Under the pieces are notes generated by a model, which saw only the letters and a list, made by a program, of their open reading frames with translations, had not been told where the DNA came from and made no database searches. A stretch of 64,000 bases of DNA, taken from Buddleja alternifolia (taxonomy: Eukaryota; Streptophyta; Magnoliopsida; Lamiales; Scrophulariaceae). This document shows positions 33,305 to 44,843 of this stretch, in pieces. The stretch lies in the NCBI GenBank assembly GCA_019426215.1, contig CM033400.1, forward strand, positions 17,282,568-17,346,567, given 5' to 3'. Positions within the stretch are counted from its first letter, which is position 1; each line of letters opens with the position of its first letter. The position numbers and the translations under genes are program-made.

Positions 33305-34500
33305 AAAAAATTCCGTCCTCGAAATTTGACATACCGAAGTAATTCTGGGTACTTGTTCCACATTTCTTCTTCCCGTTCCCATGTTGCTTCTTCTACCCGC
33401 ATGATTTTTCCACAAAACCTCTACTAGATTAATACTTTTGTTTCTCAATTGTTTCATCTTTTGATCAAGGATTCGCACTGGTTTCTCTTCATAAGCTAAA
33501 TTTGGAGATAGCTCTAATGGCTCGTAAATTAGCACATGAGAAGGATTTAAAATGTATTTCTTCAGCGTGGACACATGGAACACATTATGAACACCGGTTA
33601 ATGAAGGAGGTAAGGCCACTCTGTAAGCTCTATCTCCAACTCTTTCAAAAATTTCAAACGAACCAACATGCCTCGGGCTCAGTTTTCCTTTCTTCCCAAA
33701 TCTCATGATTCCCTTCATTGGGGCCACTTTCAGGAACACATGATCTCCAATATAAAATTCCAAATCCCTTCTCCGTATGTCTGCGTAACTTTTCTGCCAA
33801 CTCTGTGCCATTTTCATTCTTTCATGCATCTTTTCCACAATCATTGTTGTTTGTTGTACCAATTCTGGACCAAGTAGTCTTCTTTCTCCAACTTCATCCC
33901 AATGAACTAGAGATCTACACTTTCTTCCATATAATGCATCATACGGTGCCATTCCAATGGTAGATTGGTAGCTGTTGTTATAGGTAAATTCTACCAATGG
34001 TAATTTCACATCCCAGATTCCTTGGAAATCTAGTGTGCACGCTCTTAGCATATCCTTAAGTATTTGTATAACCCTTTCAAATTGCCCATCGCTTTGTGGA
34101 TGAAATTTTATACTGAATGCAAGCTTTGTTCCCATGGCATTGTGCAAACTCTTCCAGAATGTAGAAGTGAATTTAGGATCTCTATCGGATACTATGGAAA
34201 CTGGCACTCCATGCAATCTGACTATTTCTTTAATGTACTGCTGAGCATATTGATCTATATCATATGTCGACCTTACTGCAAGAAAATGAGCTGATTTTGT
34301 TTACCTATCGACAATCACCCCATATAGAGTTGTAAACCTTCTGAGTCTTAGGCAATCCAAGCACAAAATCCATAGTAATATGCTCCCACTTCCACTCTGG
34401 GACCGGTAGAGGCTTTAATAAACCCGCTGGTCTTTGATGTTCAACCTTAACCTGTTGACAAGTTAAACACTGCTACAAATGTTGCTATATTTTTCTTCAT
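33305..34500 (-). pseudogene. Integrase with chromodomain-like tail, gypsy element 2
   Basis: The integrase would insert the cDNA in the nucleus. The HHCC half-site ([20 protein letters not shown]) precedes a frameshift near 34,470. The first catalytic Asp lies in MDFVLGLPK (~34,360). A stop sits in place of the Leu after VDR (~34,310). From 34,216 a long open frame carries SIVSDRDPKFTSTFWKSLH (second Asp), SDGQFERVIQ (catalytic Glu; the usual Thr before it is Phe), EFTYNNSYQSTIGMAPYDAL and a GPY/F-like segment VGDRAYRVALPPSL...VFHVSTLKKY. The C-terminus EKPVRILDQKMKQLRNK...VLWKNHA is chromodomain-like. A one-base insertion just after it shifts the frame, so the last ~25 residues are lost. 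Confidence 0.85.
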
Positions 34501-35747
34501 ACCGGTCCACCAATAATGTTGTTGTAAGTCCTTATACATCTTTTTGCTACTGGGGTGTACTGAATAAGGAGTATGAGCTTCTTTTAGAATATCTTCCTTG
34601 ATGGCTTGACTAGATGGCACACATAGCCTCCCATTATATTGCATAACTCCCTCATCAGAAATTGAGAATTCTGTCCTTTTTCCTTCATCCATCTTTTTCT
34701 TTATCTCAGATAAATACACATCACCTTTCTGAGCTTCAATGATTTTATCACGAAGTTCAGACTTCAACATCAGAGCTGACAAAAAGCACACTTTCCCTTC
34801 AGGCACAATTTCAAGTTCCAATTTTTGCAAATCTAATAATAATGGCTTCTGTGTGATAAGTAGAGAAGACATGGACTTTCTACTCAGCGCATCAGCTATC
34901 ACATTTGCTTTACCCAGATGATAGTTAATCACACAGTCATAATCTTTGACAAGTTCCAACCATCTCCGTTGTCTCATATTCAGCTCTTTTTGGGTAAAGA
35001 AGTACTTCAAACTTTTACGATTGGTGTAAATCTCACACTTTTCACCATACAAGTAATGCCTCCAAATTTTCAGGGCAAAGACAACAGCAGCAAGTTCCAG
35101 ATCATGAGTTGGATAATTCTTTTCATGCTCTTTCAATTGCCTTGAAGCATAGGCAATTGCTTTCCCGTTTTGCATTAACACAACACCCAAACCATTTTTA
35201 AAAGCATCACTATGCACAACGAATCCATCTGTTCCAGTTGGAACAGAAAGAAGAGGAGCGGTAGTCAATCTGTGTTTTAACTCTTGAAAACTCTTTTCAC
35301 AAATATTAGTCCAAATAAATTTCATGTTCTTTCTCGTCAACATCGTCAATGGAACGACCAATTTTGAAAATCCCTGAACAAATCTCCTGTAATATCCTGC
35401 CAATCCTAAGAAACTCCTAACTTCTGATACATTTGTTGGTGTTGGCCAATTATGCACAACTTCTATTTACTCGAGTCAACTGAGATTCCTTTCTTGAATA
35501 CTACGTGCCCTAAGAATACCACTTGTTCCAGCCAGAATTCACACTTCTTGAATTTAGCATATAGTTGTTTCTCTTTGAGAACTTGCAACACAAGTTTCAA
35601 ATGTTCCTTGTGTTCTCGTTCATCGCGTGAGTAGATCAAGATGTCATCAATAAATACAATCACAAATTTATCAAGAAACTGCTTGAATACTCGATTCATT
35701 AAGTCCATGAAAGCTGCAAGAGCATTCGTTAAACCAAAGGGCATCAC
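34501..35747 (-). pseudogene. RT C-terminus and RNase H, gypsy element 2
   Basis: 35,747-35,463 gives [21 protein letters not shown] and [16 protein letters not shown] with an intact FIDD box, then [16 protein letters not shown]. 35,457-34,447 (336 residues) covers the connection [32 protein letters not shown] and RNase H. Two active-site blocks look intact ([19 protein letters not shown]), but the third reads YTNRKSL where element 1 has YTDHKSL, which loses a catalytic Asp. [16 protein letters not shown] closes the domain. The frame then runs into the integrase zinc region. Confidence 0.85.
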
Positions 35748-36035
35748 TAGAAACTCATAATGGTGTTCTGAATGCAGTTTTCTGTATATCTTCCTCTTTG
35801 ATTTTTAGTTGATGATAACCAGAACGCAAATCAATCTTAGAAAACACCGATGCACCTTGCAATTGATCAAACAAGTCATCCATTCTGGGAAGGGGATACT
35901 TATTCTTGATTGTTACTTTATTTAGTTCTCTGTAATCAATGCATACCGCAAGGCTCCATCTTTCTTTTTAACAAACAACACAGGAGCTCCCCAAGGAGAA
36001 TAACTAGGGCGAATCAAAACCTTATCAAGGAAATC
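35748..36035 (-). pseudogene. RT fingers region, gypsy element 2 (broken)
   Basis: Several frames hold pieces such as the segment around [20 protein letters not shown] (near 35,800-35,830). A stop after KELKVQL (36,033-36,035) and a deletion relative to element 1 near 35,760 (the segment encoding TRYGHYEF-like residues is shortened) disrupt it. Confidence 0.7.
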
Positions 36036-37013
36036 CTATAGTTGCACCTTTAACTCTTTTAACTCTGTTGGTGCCATTCTATATGGTGCTTTAGAAATAG
36101 GGGCAGTTCCTGGCAAAACATCAATCACAAATTCAACCTCTCGATCTGGTGGTAATCCTTGTAAATAATCTGCAAATACTTCTAGAAATTCTCTAACCAA
36201 CTCCACATTTTCAGGCTTTAAATATGTCTCGGTTGAAATGTCCACCACACTTGCTAAATATCCAACACAACCTTTGTTCAACATCTTTTGGGCCTTCAAT
36301 GCCGATGTAATTGGTAAGGAAAATGAACCTGAAGTGCCGCTAAACATAAATTGTTCTTTTCCAGGTGGCTGAAAGATCACGACTTTCTTGTTACAATCAA
36401 TGGTGGCATGATATTTGGTAAGCCAATCCATACCCAAAATAACCTCAAAATTTGAAATTGGTAGAACAACAAGATCAACATATAGTGTTTGGCTACCAAT
36501 CTGAATAGAACAAGCCCTCAATACATGACTGGAGTCCATTTCTTCCCCTGATGGAATTGTCATGCTATATCTTATTTTTAACAAATCTGGTGTAATACCC
36601 AATTTTCTCACAAATGCATTTGATATGAATGAATGTGTAGAACCTGAATCTATCAATGCAAATGCAGGCATACCCGAAATCAAAATAGTTCCTGAAACGA
36701 CTGAGGGATCTGCCTTAGCATGCTCATTTGTCATGGAATAAGCTCTCCCCTGCACTCTATTCTGGAGGGTTGGGCAATCCTTTGCAAAATGTCCAGGCTT
36801 CTTACATTTGAAACAACTGTTGAAATCCATTTGGCATTCAACAAAATGATTCCTCCCACATTTAGTACATTTAGGTTTTTCAATCGCATTGGAGGTCTGT
36901 CCAACTCTAGGACGCTTGACTTGGTTTCTGCTCTGGTTTCTTCCATTGTATTGGGTTTCTTGGAGTGAACATTTGTCTCTTTTGTTGATAGGATTTCTGA
37001 ATTTCTTTTTCAT
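36036..37013 (-). pseudogene. Zinc knuckle, protease and RT entry, gypsy element 2
   Basis: A continuous 325-residue frame. It begins in the Gag C-terminus with [14 protein letters not shown]. The CCHC knuckle CFKCKKPGHFAKDC is intact (residues ~66-79), with a further CTKCGRNHFVEC just before. The aspartic protease motif ALIDSGSTHSFISNAF is intact (residues ~118-133), followed by ILGMDWLTKY. It ends in the RT entry APISKAPYRMAPTELKEL at a stop. It is the best-preserved coding block of the element. Confidence 0.85.
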
Positions 37014-37710
37014 CCAGGTCAGCCATCAAAGCTTTATCCACAATTTCCCTAAACTGAGTTGCCGAAGACATCCTTAGATCCCGTCTAATCTCATGTTTCA
37101 ATCCTCTCAAAAAGTGATCGATCTTTTCAGTATTCTCTCTTGCAATGTACGGTACATATCTGCACCCTCTTCAAATTTTCTAACATAGTCACATACAGTC
37201 ATGTCTCCCTGCTTCAACTCCAAAAACTCCTTTACGTTAAGGGATCTAGCATCTCGGGTGAAGTACTTGTCATAAAAGATCACCTTGAATCTATCCCATG
37301 TCAATGTCTCCATATCCACGGCAAGTTTGGCTCCTTCCCACCAGATTCTTGCTTCTTTCTTCAGTAAGAAAATTGCACAAAGCACCTTATCAGCATCATA
37401 GATACGCATGTAGTCAAAGATGATATCCAACGATTTAACCCACTCCTCTGCAATTATGGGATCCGAACTACCGTAGAAATCAGATGGTTCCATTTTGCTG
37501 AACTTCTCATACACAGCTTGTGGATTGTCAGGTCGAACAGGAGGTGCATGAGCTTGTTGATTCTGTTCTTTAGTTCTCTGTTGCATGTCCAGTAACTGTT
37601 GAATTTACTCACCGTGCATTCTAGTTTGTTCTTGTATCAGATTAGTTAGATCACCCAACCACATTGTTGCCACCCTCTGGGGCACCCATTGCCTTTCTTT
37701 TTAGCGGCAT
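37014..37710 (-). pseudogene. Gag N-terminal two thirds, gypsy element 2
   Basis: ATG at 37,710 gives [19 protein letters not shown], then an extra base shifts the frame. A TAA follows MHGE near 37,604. Frame 37,586-37,107 carries the Gag domain: [77 protein letters not shown] frameshift near 37,150 moves on to the 37,110-36,907 frame with [20 protein letters not shown]. Confidence 0.85.
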
Positions 37711-37876
37711 GATTTCCTATATTTTGCAACTTATCCCATTCACTAGCCAATAATGAATGCACCATAATGACAACAATATGCAATGATCAAACATAAAAGA
37801 ATAAACTAAAGAGTTGACCAAGTTTCCCAGCCAGAATATGTTCATATGCCTTCTTCTGTCTTCAGAAAAGACTGAA

Positions 37877-37893
37877 CCTCCGCTCTGATACCA
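37877..37893 (-). other. PBS of gypsy element 2 (initiator tRNA-Met)
   Basis: TGGTATCAGAGCGGAGG on the minus strand, five bases after the LTR end. It is the consensus form among the three copies. Confidence 0.8.
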
Positions 37894-38454
37894 CAAACTG
37901 TCACACACCCCAACCCGTACATGTAACTCAGATAAGCCACATGGTCAGGCCAAGGGACGATGACCCATTTTCTTCCTTTGAAATGTTATGATTTTCTAAA
38001 ATAATAAAATATATCCCTTTAAAAATAAAAGCAAATCATTTTTTTATATACATCAAAACCCAGTACCTTCATTCCTGTATTAACATATTTATGTTTACAA
38101 AGCCATAACAGAGCGGTTATACAAATCAACATCAGAGTACAAAAGTGCTCGAAGCAAGGCAAACATAGCTCTGTCTGACCGCTTTGGAGACTTGGGCAAC
38201 CTTCAAATATTAACATAATCATCACCTGCATCATATTTTTAAAAACAATGTTTCACGTATCACATACGACAGTCAACAATGCATAGTTCAGTTTAAACTT
38301 TTCTTTTTCCGTTTTATCCTTTCCTTTTGGGTACCCTCGAAGTGTGGTATTCGACTGATAGTGATAGGCCTCTAATTGGCCAATGAAAGAAGCATCACGG
38401 GGTTCTCATAACCGACCTTTCGGCCCTATGATATTAACCGCTGGCTCTCTCGTA

Positions 38455-38616
38455 CATCGCGGCTTTATCTATCTTGGCTTTTACACCTCAAGGTATTCAC
38501 CACCTGTACATCGTGGTTTTATCTATCTTGGCTTTTACACCTCAAGGTATTCACCATCAGGCCATCGTGACTTCATCTATCTTAGCTTTGACACCTCAAG
38601 GTATTCACCACCAGCC
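38455..38616 (+). repeat. 54-bp tandem repeat in 5' LTR of element 2 (3 units)
   Basis: Units start at 38,455, 38,509 and 38,563. Confidence 0.9.
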
Positions 38617-39466
38617 TTTTGGGTCCGCCGGTCCCACCCGCGTCCCGTGTCTACCCGACCATCAATCAAATTCCATACCTATTTTTTTTCAAATCATTTT
38701 CTTTACGTGTGTATAATATGGTTCCCAAGTAATAACATTCATTCCCAAGTAGTCATCTTAGAACATCATAAACATATATACAACACTTTACATAATAGGC
38801 AAGTAATAACATTCATTTCCAAACAATTATCTTAAAACATCATAAACATGTATAATATGGTTCTTATGAAGCAGTGAACGAACTTCAACTTACCTTAAGT
38901 CCTTTGCAATGAACTAGAAAAGATGACGCTACCGAAGCTAGCTAATGATACTTCTTCCTAATTTTAGATGTGCAATAATCTGTAAAAAGGGTATATATCA
39001 TACCTAAATACAATCCTCTATAATTATTCTAAATTCACCGATTAAATTGAAGAAAAAACCAGTAAAAGACTTACTTGTAATGGCCACGTCGATAAGCCTA
39101 GCTCCTTTTAGCTATTACTCTTCCTTTCCTATTTTTCCTTGAATTTTTCCTCTCCCTTTTCTTTCTTTCTTTCTTCTGTTTTTGTTTCTTTATCCTACGT
39201 TTCTTTCCATTTTATTTGTACAGAATACCTTAAAAAAGTAAGGCGGTTTAGCAAACTTCATTGTGAAGTTTGTTAAGTTTTATTATTATTATATTCAATG
39301 AATTATTTGCCGCTGCTAGCTTAATACGTGTTATACGTTATGCCTTATATTTTCTATGTGTCACATATTTACATTCAACGTGACATATAAATGACACGTA
39401 AGAGCACGTAGGGCATGAAATATATTGACCCGGTGACTAGTGGAAAGCTTTCGTGTAACAAATTCA

Positions 39467-39537
39467 ATCAAAATTCTAAAGTTAAGTGTGCTCAGACTGG
39501 AGCAATCCTGAGAGGGGTGACAACCTGGGAATCACGT
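39467..39537 (+). other. 5S rRNA-like segment in 5' LTR of element 2
   Basis: AGTTAAGTGTGCTCAGACTG and GGGGTGACAACCTGGGAATC are the most diverged of the four copies. Antisense to the element. Confidence 0.75.
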
Positions 39538-39792
39538 CAATTATCAATTCATTTTTTTTATTTAACTAGCGATAAATGCTAGACGTCGTGTCTGCTTAGA
39601 CGTCATGCCTGCTTAGACGTCGTGCCTGCTTAACTAGTGATAAACGTTCGCAAAAATGTACCTTAAATGCAATTATCATATAATTAAAAGAATAATCATG
39701 TTCGTGCAATCATGCCATTTATAGTCAATAATAAATGCTAACTATATGACATGCTTATTGTTGGCTGCGTGAGAGATGATTTGGGCATTACA

Positions 39793-40227
39793 AGTTCAAC
39801 CTAATTCCTATCATGATCTTGATTATATTCATTCGAACATTGCCGACCGTCAGAAGTGATTTTCAAGCTAACTTTTTTTATTCTAAGAATTACTTATATC
39901 TCGTAACTTCAAAATCTTAAAAACTTTTGTCGTAATCAGCCCTCTTATTGATCTCTAACTTTTTTTGTCCCCTACACTTTCCGTCCTGACCCAACGAAAC
40001 CGATGCTTGTTGGAACTCACATCATTTCCTCTATCTACAAAATAGGATTGGGTTTAGTTTGACGTTCATAATAGTGAAGACCGCGTAACAACGGCTAGTT
40101 ATAGCTCTTGGTAGAATTACGAGAAAGGTAGATGCAACATGGGAAAGAAAAGAAGATACTAAGAGCATGTGATCGCATTGGTTGGTTAGTGTTTGAATTT
40201 GGGGACCAAATTCTCGTAAGGAGGGAT
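39793..40227 (+). mobile_element. Internal 3' remnant of a TGTAACATCC-type element, right part
   Basis: Continues 31,298 after removal of gypsy element 2 (AGTTCAACCTAATTCCTATC). It ends with GAATTTGGGGACCAAATTCTC and the polypurine tract AAGGAGGGA (40,218-40,226), just before an LTR. It parallels 56,220-56,883. No coding frame remains. Confidence 0.7.
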
Positions 40228-40810
40228 TGTAACATCCTATATGTTCGTCTGCTAATTCTATAAGCTAAGGTAAGAGATATAATTCTCGTTAATTAGATTT
40301 TGTGATTTTGATTCTATTGTCTTCCTAGACTAAAGTGAATTAGGTGATATTGAATTGGTCTACTCGTTCTTGTGGATATTCTTTGGCATTAAAATTATTT
40401 GGTAGAAGCTTACTTGATTTCGGGCAAAGAAAAGATTCTTCAAAATTTTGAGGATCAAAGTGTAATTATTATAAAGGAAAAGGACTAATCTTTGGAGGAC
40501 GTATATTAAATAGATTATACGTTTTATGACGGAATTGAAAGATGGATTTCAAGTCTAGTGGACTGAACTGCACGTTTCATAAACGTTTGGGTTCAAATTG
40601 TCAAACAAAAAAGGTACAAGGACCAGACTGTGATTTTTGAGGAAATCATATTGTTGGATGATAAGAAGTAGATTAAAGCGTACACCTCCTACTTACTTCC
40701 AAATGTGGCAAGGAGAGAATAAGGCTAGCCATCACCTTTGTTGATACCCTTTGGCCACATAGCATACATATTCACCTCTTTGTGATTTCTTTAAATACAA
40801 CCCCTTCAGA
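40228..40810 (+). mobile_element. TGTAACATCC-type 3' LTR, first ~580 bp
   Basis: Matches 10,861 onward (TGTAACATCCTATATGTTCG to GATTTCTTTAAATACAACCC). It stops at ~40,810, where copia integrase sequence follows. Confidence 0.7.
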
Positions 40811-40849
40811 CTACAAAGCTTCATCTATACAAAACATTTATATATTCAT

Positions 40850-41190
40850 ACCACCATTTCTAGAACATAATGAATCACAGACGACCATTCTATGTATGGT
40901 CTAGTGTGCTTAATAAAATACAAGTCTGAATTCATTGAATAGTTCAAGGAATTCAAGACTGGGTGACGTCTCAAGACACTTGGATCGGATCGAGGTGGTG
41001 AGTATATGAGCGCCGAATTTGACGAGTTCTTAAGAGAACACGACATATTTTTACAGTTAACTTCTCTGGCGACTCCACAACTGAAAGGGGTAGGCAAGCG
41101 TCGGAACCAAATATTTTTGGACATGGTTCGTTCCATGCTCAGTTACACAGATTTACCCATCTCACTGTGAAGTCATGCACTACTTACAGC
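40850..41190 (+). pseudogene. Copia integrase core fragment, copy 1
   Basis: Broken frames match the second copy at 43,240-43,590, for example ATGAGCGCCGAATTTGACGA (encoding the MSAEFDEFL block after the integrase second Asp) and ATGGTTCGTTCCATGCTCAG (encoding MVRSMLS). Stops and frameshifts are frequent, and ~30 bp are lost relative to copy 2. It ends abruptly at an LTR-like insertion. Confidence 0.65.
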
Positions 41191-41199
41191 TACACACAT

Positions 41200-42090
41200 T
41201 GTAATGCCTCGCTTCACGTACCTATTATGATAATTCTGTAAAACAAATTCAACTCATATAAGTTATTTAAAACAAAATTCAAATTCAAAATTCAAATTTC
41301 AACTCATATGATTCAGAGCTCTACAATTCAAAAGTACAAGGCCGCTAGTGAAACAGAACACGACATTGCAATCCATTGATCCAGTTTTATCTAAATTTCA
41401 AATTAGCGAATACTCTACGTTGACCTCCCTGGATCCCTTCAAGGTCACTAGCTCAAGACGTCTTTACTAAGATGAGTTGCATTCTAGTTGTCCTAGAACA
41501 TCATTCCAGAAGATCAGCAACTATCCCACTTACTCCATTTTGTCCTAGGAAGGGGAGACACGAGTAATGAGCTACTAAGCCATAGTGAGCGTCGGTGTAT
41601 GCATGTGCAGGGTTATGCATTTACATATTACTATTCTCTTGATGCATGATTTGTACAAACGTAACATCAAAAATAGGTATTAACTAATTCAATCAAACAA
41701 TCATGTCCACATACGAACAAGAAGCTTGTAAGGATCAATTTAAGCGGTCAAAGTTTGAAGACCATAGCATGGGTAACCAATTGAAGCCTTTGAAAACCAC
41801 ACCCAGCAAGAGCCGTATCATATAGAATATGCAAAGCCTGTGAACGGGATACCAGGCATAAATCAGAATCAGATCAGATAAACCACCTTATAGCTCCCAA
41901 TTGAATATTTACCACTTTATCCGCCTATTGCAGGAAGCGACCTTGCGGACCACATTGAACTGACCATGCCTAGGTACAAGGCGGCACCGATCACAACCGT
42001 AGACAGCCTCCATCCCAATCAAGAAAGGACACCTAAGTGGGCACTAAACGACGAAGCTTCTACTGGCAGCCCAATGCTACCCATTGAGTG
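41200..42090 (-). mobile_element. LTR-like sequence F, copy 1
   Basis: Begins TGTAATGCCTCGCTTCACG and is collinear with 43,593-44,390 (GGATCCCTTCAAGGTCACTA, GCATGATTTGT). Blocks such as GATAAACCACCTTAT and GCGACCTTGCGGACCAC resemble parts of LTRs E1/E2. It is probably an LTR read in reverse. Noncoding. Confidence 0.5.
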
Positions 42091-42303
42091 ATTGAAAGTA
42101 ATTTTCAAGAAAGTAGCATAATGATCTTCGTATTATTCGGAGGCCTGTGTTACCAGAGTGATTAGGTCCTAAGGGGTGTTTTAACACCTAATGCCCAAAA
42201 ACCTTTTGGTTTGGTAGTCACTGACTCAAAGCTTGCTAATGGTAACTTAGTCACCTCTTAGTACTTACTTCTTTTATAACAAATCTCTAAGGTAAGAATG
42301 ATC
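42091..42303. other. Unassigned noncoding segment
   Basis: No domain or repeat partner was found. A small hairpin GGTGTTTTAACACC is visible at ~42,176. Confidence 0.4.
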
Positions 42304-42425
42304 TGTTATCAAGGGTAGTATCTTTTTTAGTAGCTTATTGGTTGTGGCAAGGTAGTACCATGTGCACTTTTTTTGTAATACCTTTTATGTTAATGCAATT
42401 GATTTTTCCAAAAAAAAAAAAAAGG
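42304..42425 (+). mobile_element. LINE 3' end fragment, copy B
   Basis: Shares GGTTGTGGCAAGGTAGTACC and the A-tail (42,409-42,423) with the copies at 10,138 and 51,826. It is immediately followed by part of another LINE. Confidence 0.6.
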
Positions 42426-42427
42426 AA

Positions 42428-42990
42428 ATTGAAGATGTTTTTGGATTCAATGATAACAAAGCTCTGGGTCCAGATGGTTACAATTATACACTTTTTCCAA
42501 ACGGGCAGCTTGTGAGAGAGATAAACTCGACTATTATCTCTCTTTAATACCAAAAGATGAAATGCCAAAACATGCTAAGGAGTTTCGTCCTATCTCTTGT
42601 TGCAATGTAATTTATAAGGTGCTATCAAAGATAATGACGAATCGAATGTATGAATTTCTTGATCAACTTGTCGATAAAATACAAACTGCATTTGTAACGG
42701 GAGGCATATAAGTGATAATGTACTTTTAGCACAAGAACTTCTACATGGCTACAATCAAAATAATCTACCGGCCAGATGTACTTTCAAAGTTGACCTTATG
42801 TTACGAGAATATATGAACACTCCGTCGTTCTCAATCAATATAAACGGGGCTGCCGAGGAAAAATTTTGAGGTAAAAGGGGCTTGGGTCAAGGGGATCCTA
42901 TCTTCCCTTACATTTTTGTACTTGTAATGGAGGTGGTTCATGAAATTATTGGGAAATATATTGAAGATACTCCGGATTCCAAATAGATGC
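42428..42990 (+). pseudogene. LINE reverse transcriptase palm fragment
   Basis: Reads NKALGPDGYN, then after a frameshift IPKDEMPKHAKEFRPISCCN, VIYKVLSKIMTNRM, QTAFV and ARCTFKVDLM, the standard start of plant L1 RT. A deletion skips the YADD catalytic box. Then RGLGQGDPIFPYIFVLVMEV (the GLRQGDPLSPYLF motif) is seen. Stops interrupt it. It is fused to copia sequence at ~43,000. Confidence 0.75.
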
Positions 42991-42999
42991 CTTTCCTAG

Positions 43000-43592
43000 T
43001 CTATTCGCTCGAATCCACTCGACACAGATGGACTTTCTTTCTTTATCTAGAATAGCCCAAAGGTGCCTCAACATCAATGCTTGATTACTTAGAGTACTCC
43101 TATCCTACTTGTGAATCTTGCCTTTTGGGCTAGATGACTTGATTCCCCTTCACATGGCACGTTGAAAGAGCTATTGAGGTTTTAGGTTTGATACACACCA
43201 ATATTTGTGGGCCTAATGGCTGGAGGCGGTTTTCAGTGCATCATTACTTTCACAGACGACCATTCTAGGTATGGTCTGGTGTACGTAATGAAATACAAGT
43301 CTGAATCTATTTAATGGTTCAAGGAATTCAAGGCTTTGGTTGAAATCTAGATTGGGCAACGTCTCCAGACACTTGGATCAGATCAAGGTGGTGAGTATAT
43401 GAGCGCCGAATTTGACGAGTTCTTAAGAGAAGACCACATAGTTTTACAACTAACTCCTTCTGCGACACCACAATTGAAAGGGGTAGCCGAGCGTCGGAAC
43501 TAAACATTGTTGTACATGGTTCGTTCCATGCTCAGTTACACAGATTTACCCATCTCACTGTGGAATCATACACTACTTACAACTACACACAT
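43000..43592 (+). pseudogene. Copia GAG-pre-integrase and integrase core, copy 2
   Basis: PTCESCLLG followed by FTWHVERAIEVLGLIHTNIC matches the end of the gag_pre-integrs domain and the integrase first Asp region (VLGLIHTDICGP in the family; here Asn replaces Asp). Later blocks encode GGEYMSAEFDEFLRE (with the second Asp area before it), a GVAERRN-like segment with the catalytic Glu, and MVRSMLSYTDLPISLW. Several stops. It is cut by LTR-like sequence F at 43,593. Confidence 0.75.
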
Positions 43593-44843
43593 TATAATGC
43601 CCCGCTTTACCTACTTGCTTTGATAATTCTATAAAACAAATTCAATTCATAAAAATTATTTAAAACAAAATTCAATACTTTAAATAATATGGTTCAGAAC
43701 TCTACCATTCGAAAGTACAAGGCCACAAGTGAAACAGAACACGGCATTTCAATCCATCGATCAAGTTTTATCTCAATTTTGAATTAGCAGATACTCCACG
43801 TTGACTTCCCTGGATCCCTTCAAGGTCACTAGGTCAAGACGTCTTTTCTAAGATGAGATGCATTCTAGTTGTCCTGGAACATCATTCCAGAAGACATGAG
43901 TGATGAGCTACTAAGCCCAATGAGCGTCGATGTGTGTATGTGCGTGGTTACGCATTTACATAATACTATTCTCATGATGCATGATTTGTCCAAACATAAC
44001 ATCAATAGGTGTTAACTAATTCAATCAAACAATCACGTTCATATATGAACGAGAAGCTTGTAAGGATCAATTTAAGCGATTAGAGATTGAAGACCATAGT
44101 AGGCTAACCAATTGAAGCCTTTGAAGACCACACCCAGCAAGAGTCGTATCATATACGAAGCCTGTGAACTATCCCAGGCACAAATCAGAATTAGAACAGA
44201 TAAACCACCTTATCAGCCGATTGCAGCGAGCTACCTCGTGGACCACATCGAACTGGCTATGCCTAGGTACATGGGGACGCCGATCACAACCATAGACAGC
44301 CTCCAACCCAGTCAAGAAAGGACACCTAAATGGGCACTGAATGACGAAGCCTGTACTAGCAGTCCAATGCTAGCCAAGCGTGCCCATCGAACCATCCAGC
44401 CCCTGGCCCATTGACTGAATCAAGACCGCTTTGAAATAACTTATTCAAGACCGCCTCGCATGAACATATTTAGGACCACTTTGTAGACCATATCCAGGAC
44501 TGCTTTGTATGAATCAACCATGAACAATTGGTACCCATGATAGAATAATTAACATGACCAAATAACCTTTTTCATGATTATTTCAATTTCAAGCAATATG
44601 TATTTATTCGTCAAGTTCTGCAAATAAAATACATATATATGTTTAAGTGGTGCTCACAAATATATAAAGAAATACCATAAACTGTAATTATCACAATCAC
44701 AAGATAACTAAAAGTAAAACATTATAGTTATAACATATAAGCATGCATAACAATTATATAAAACACATTTATGGTGTACTCTTAACTATATGGATGGCTA
44801 ATGTAAACAAAGCACTCACTTTATAAGAAGAAAGAGCAATTAT
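43593..44843 (-). mobile_element. LTR-like sequence F, copy 2
   Basis: Starts TATAATGCCCCGCTTTACC at the same integrase position as copy 1 and continues beyond copy 1's end. The solo LTR E2 (44,844) is inserted in it or at its edge. The 100-residue frame at 44,112-44,414 has no domain and is not conserved in copy 1. Confidence 0.5.

Larger units (their letters stand above)
31299..39792 (-). mobile_element. Chromovirus-like gypsy element 2, structurally complete
   Basis: Two LTRs (31,299-33,287 and 37,899-39,792), PBS, gag, protease, RT, RNase H, integrase with a chromodomain-like tail, polypurine tract and a perfect TSD AGTTC (31,294-31,298 and 39,793-39,797). The total is 8.49 kb. All open frames are broken, so it is not autonomous. 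Placing it among Tekay/Del-type chromoviruses is an inference from the order RT-RNase H-integrase and the integrase tail. It inserted into the internal part of a TGTAACATCC-type element. Confidence 0.9.
37899..39792 (-). repeat. 5' LTR of gypsy element 2
   Basis: 1,894 bp, collinear with the 3' LTR but with many substitutions and indels, which points to an old insertion. It contains the 54-bp array, a pyrimidine-rich tract (39,124-39,190) and the 5S-like module. Confidence 0.85.

Noticed and set aside
42404..43592. An integrated pararetrovirus or plant virus fragment
   Set aside because: The RT motifs are of L1 LINE type (NKALGPDG, GLGQGDPIFPYIF) and the integrase part is copia-like. No movement or coat protein signature is present anywhere in the window.
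44112..44414. 100-residue frame in LTR-like sequence F
   Set aside because: Not conserved in the duplicate at 41,770-42,090, no domain, and it lies in noncoding LTR-like DNA.
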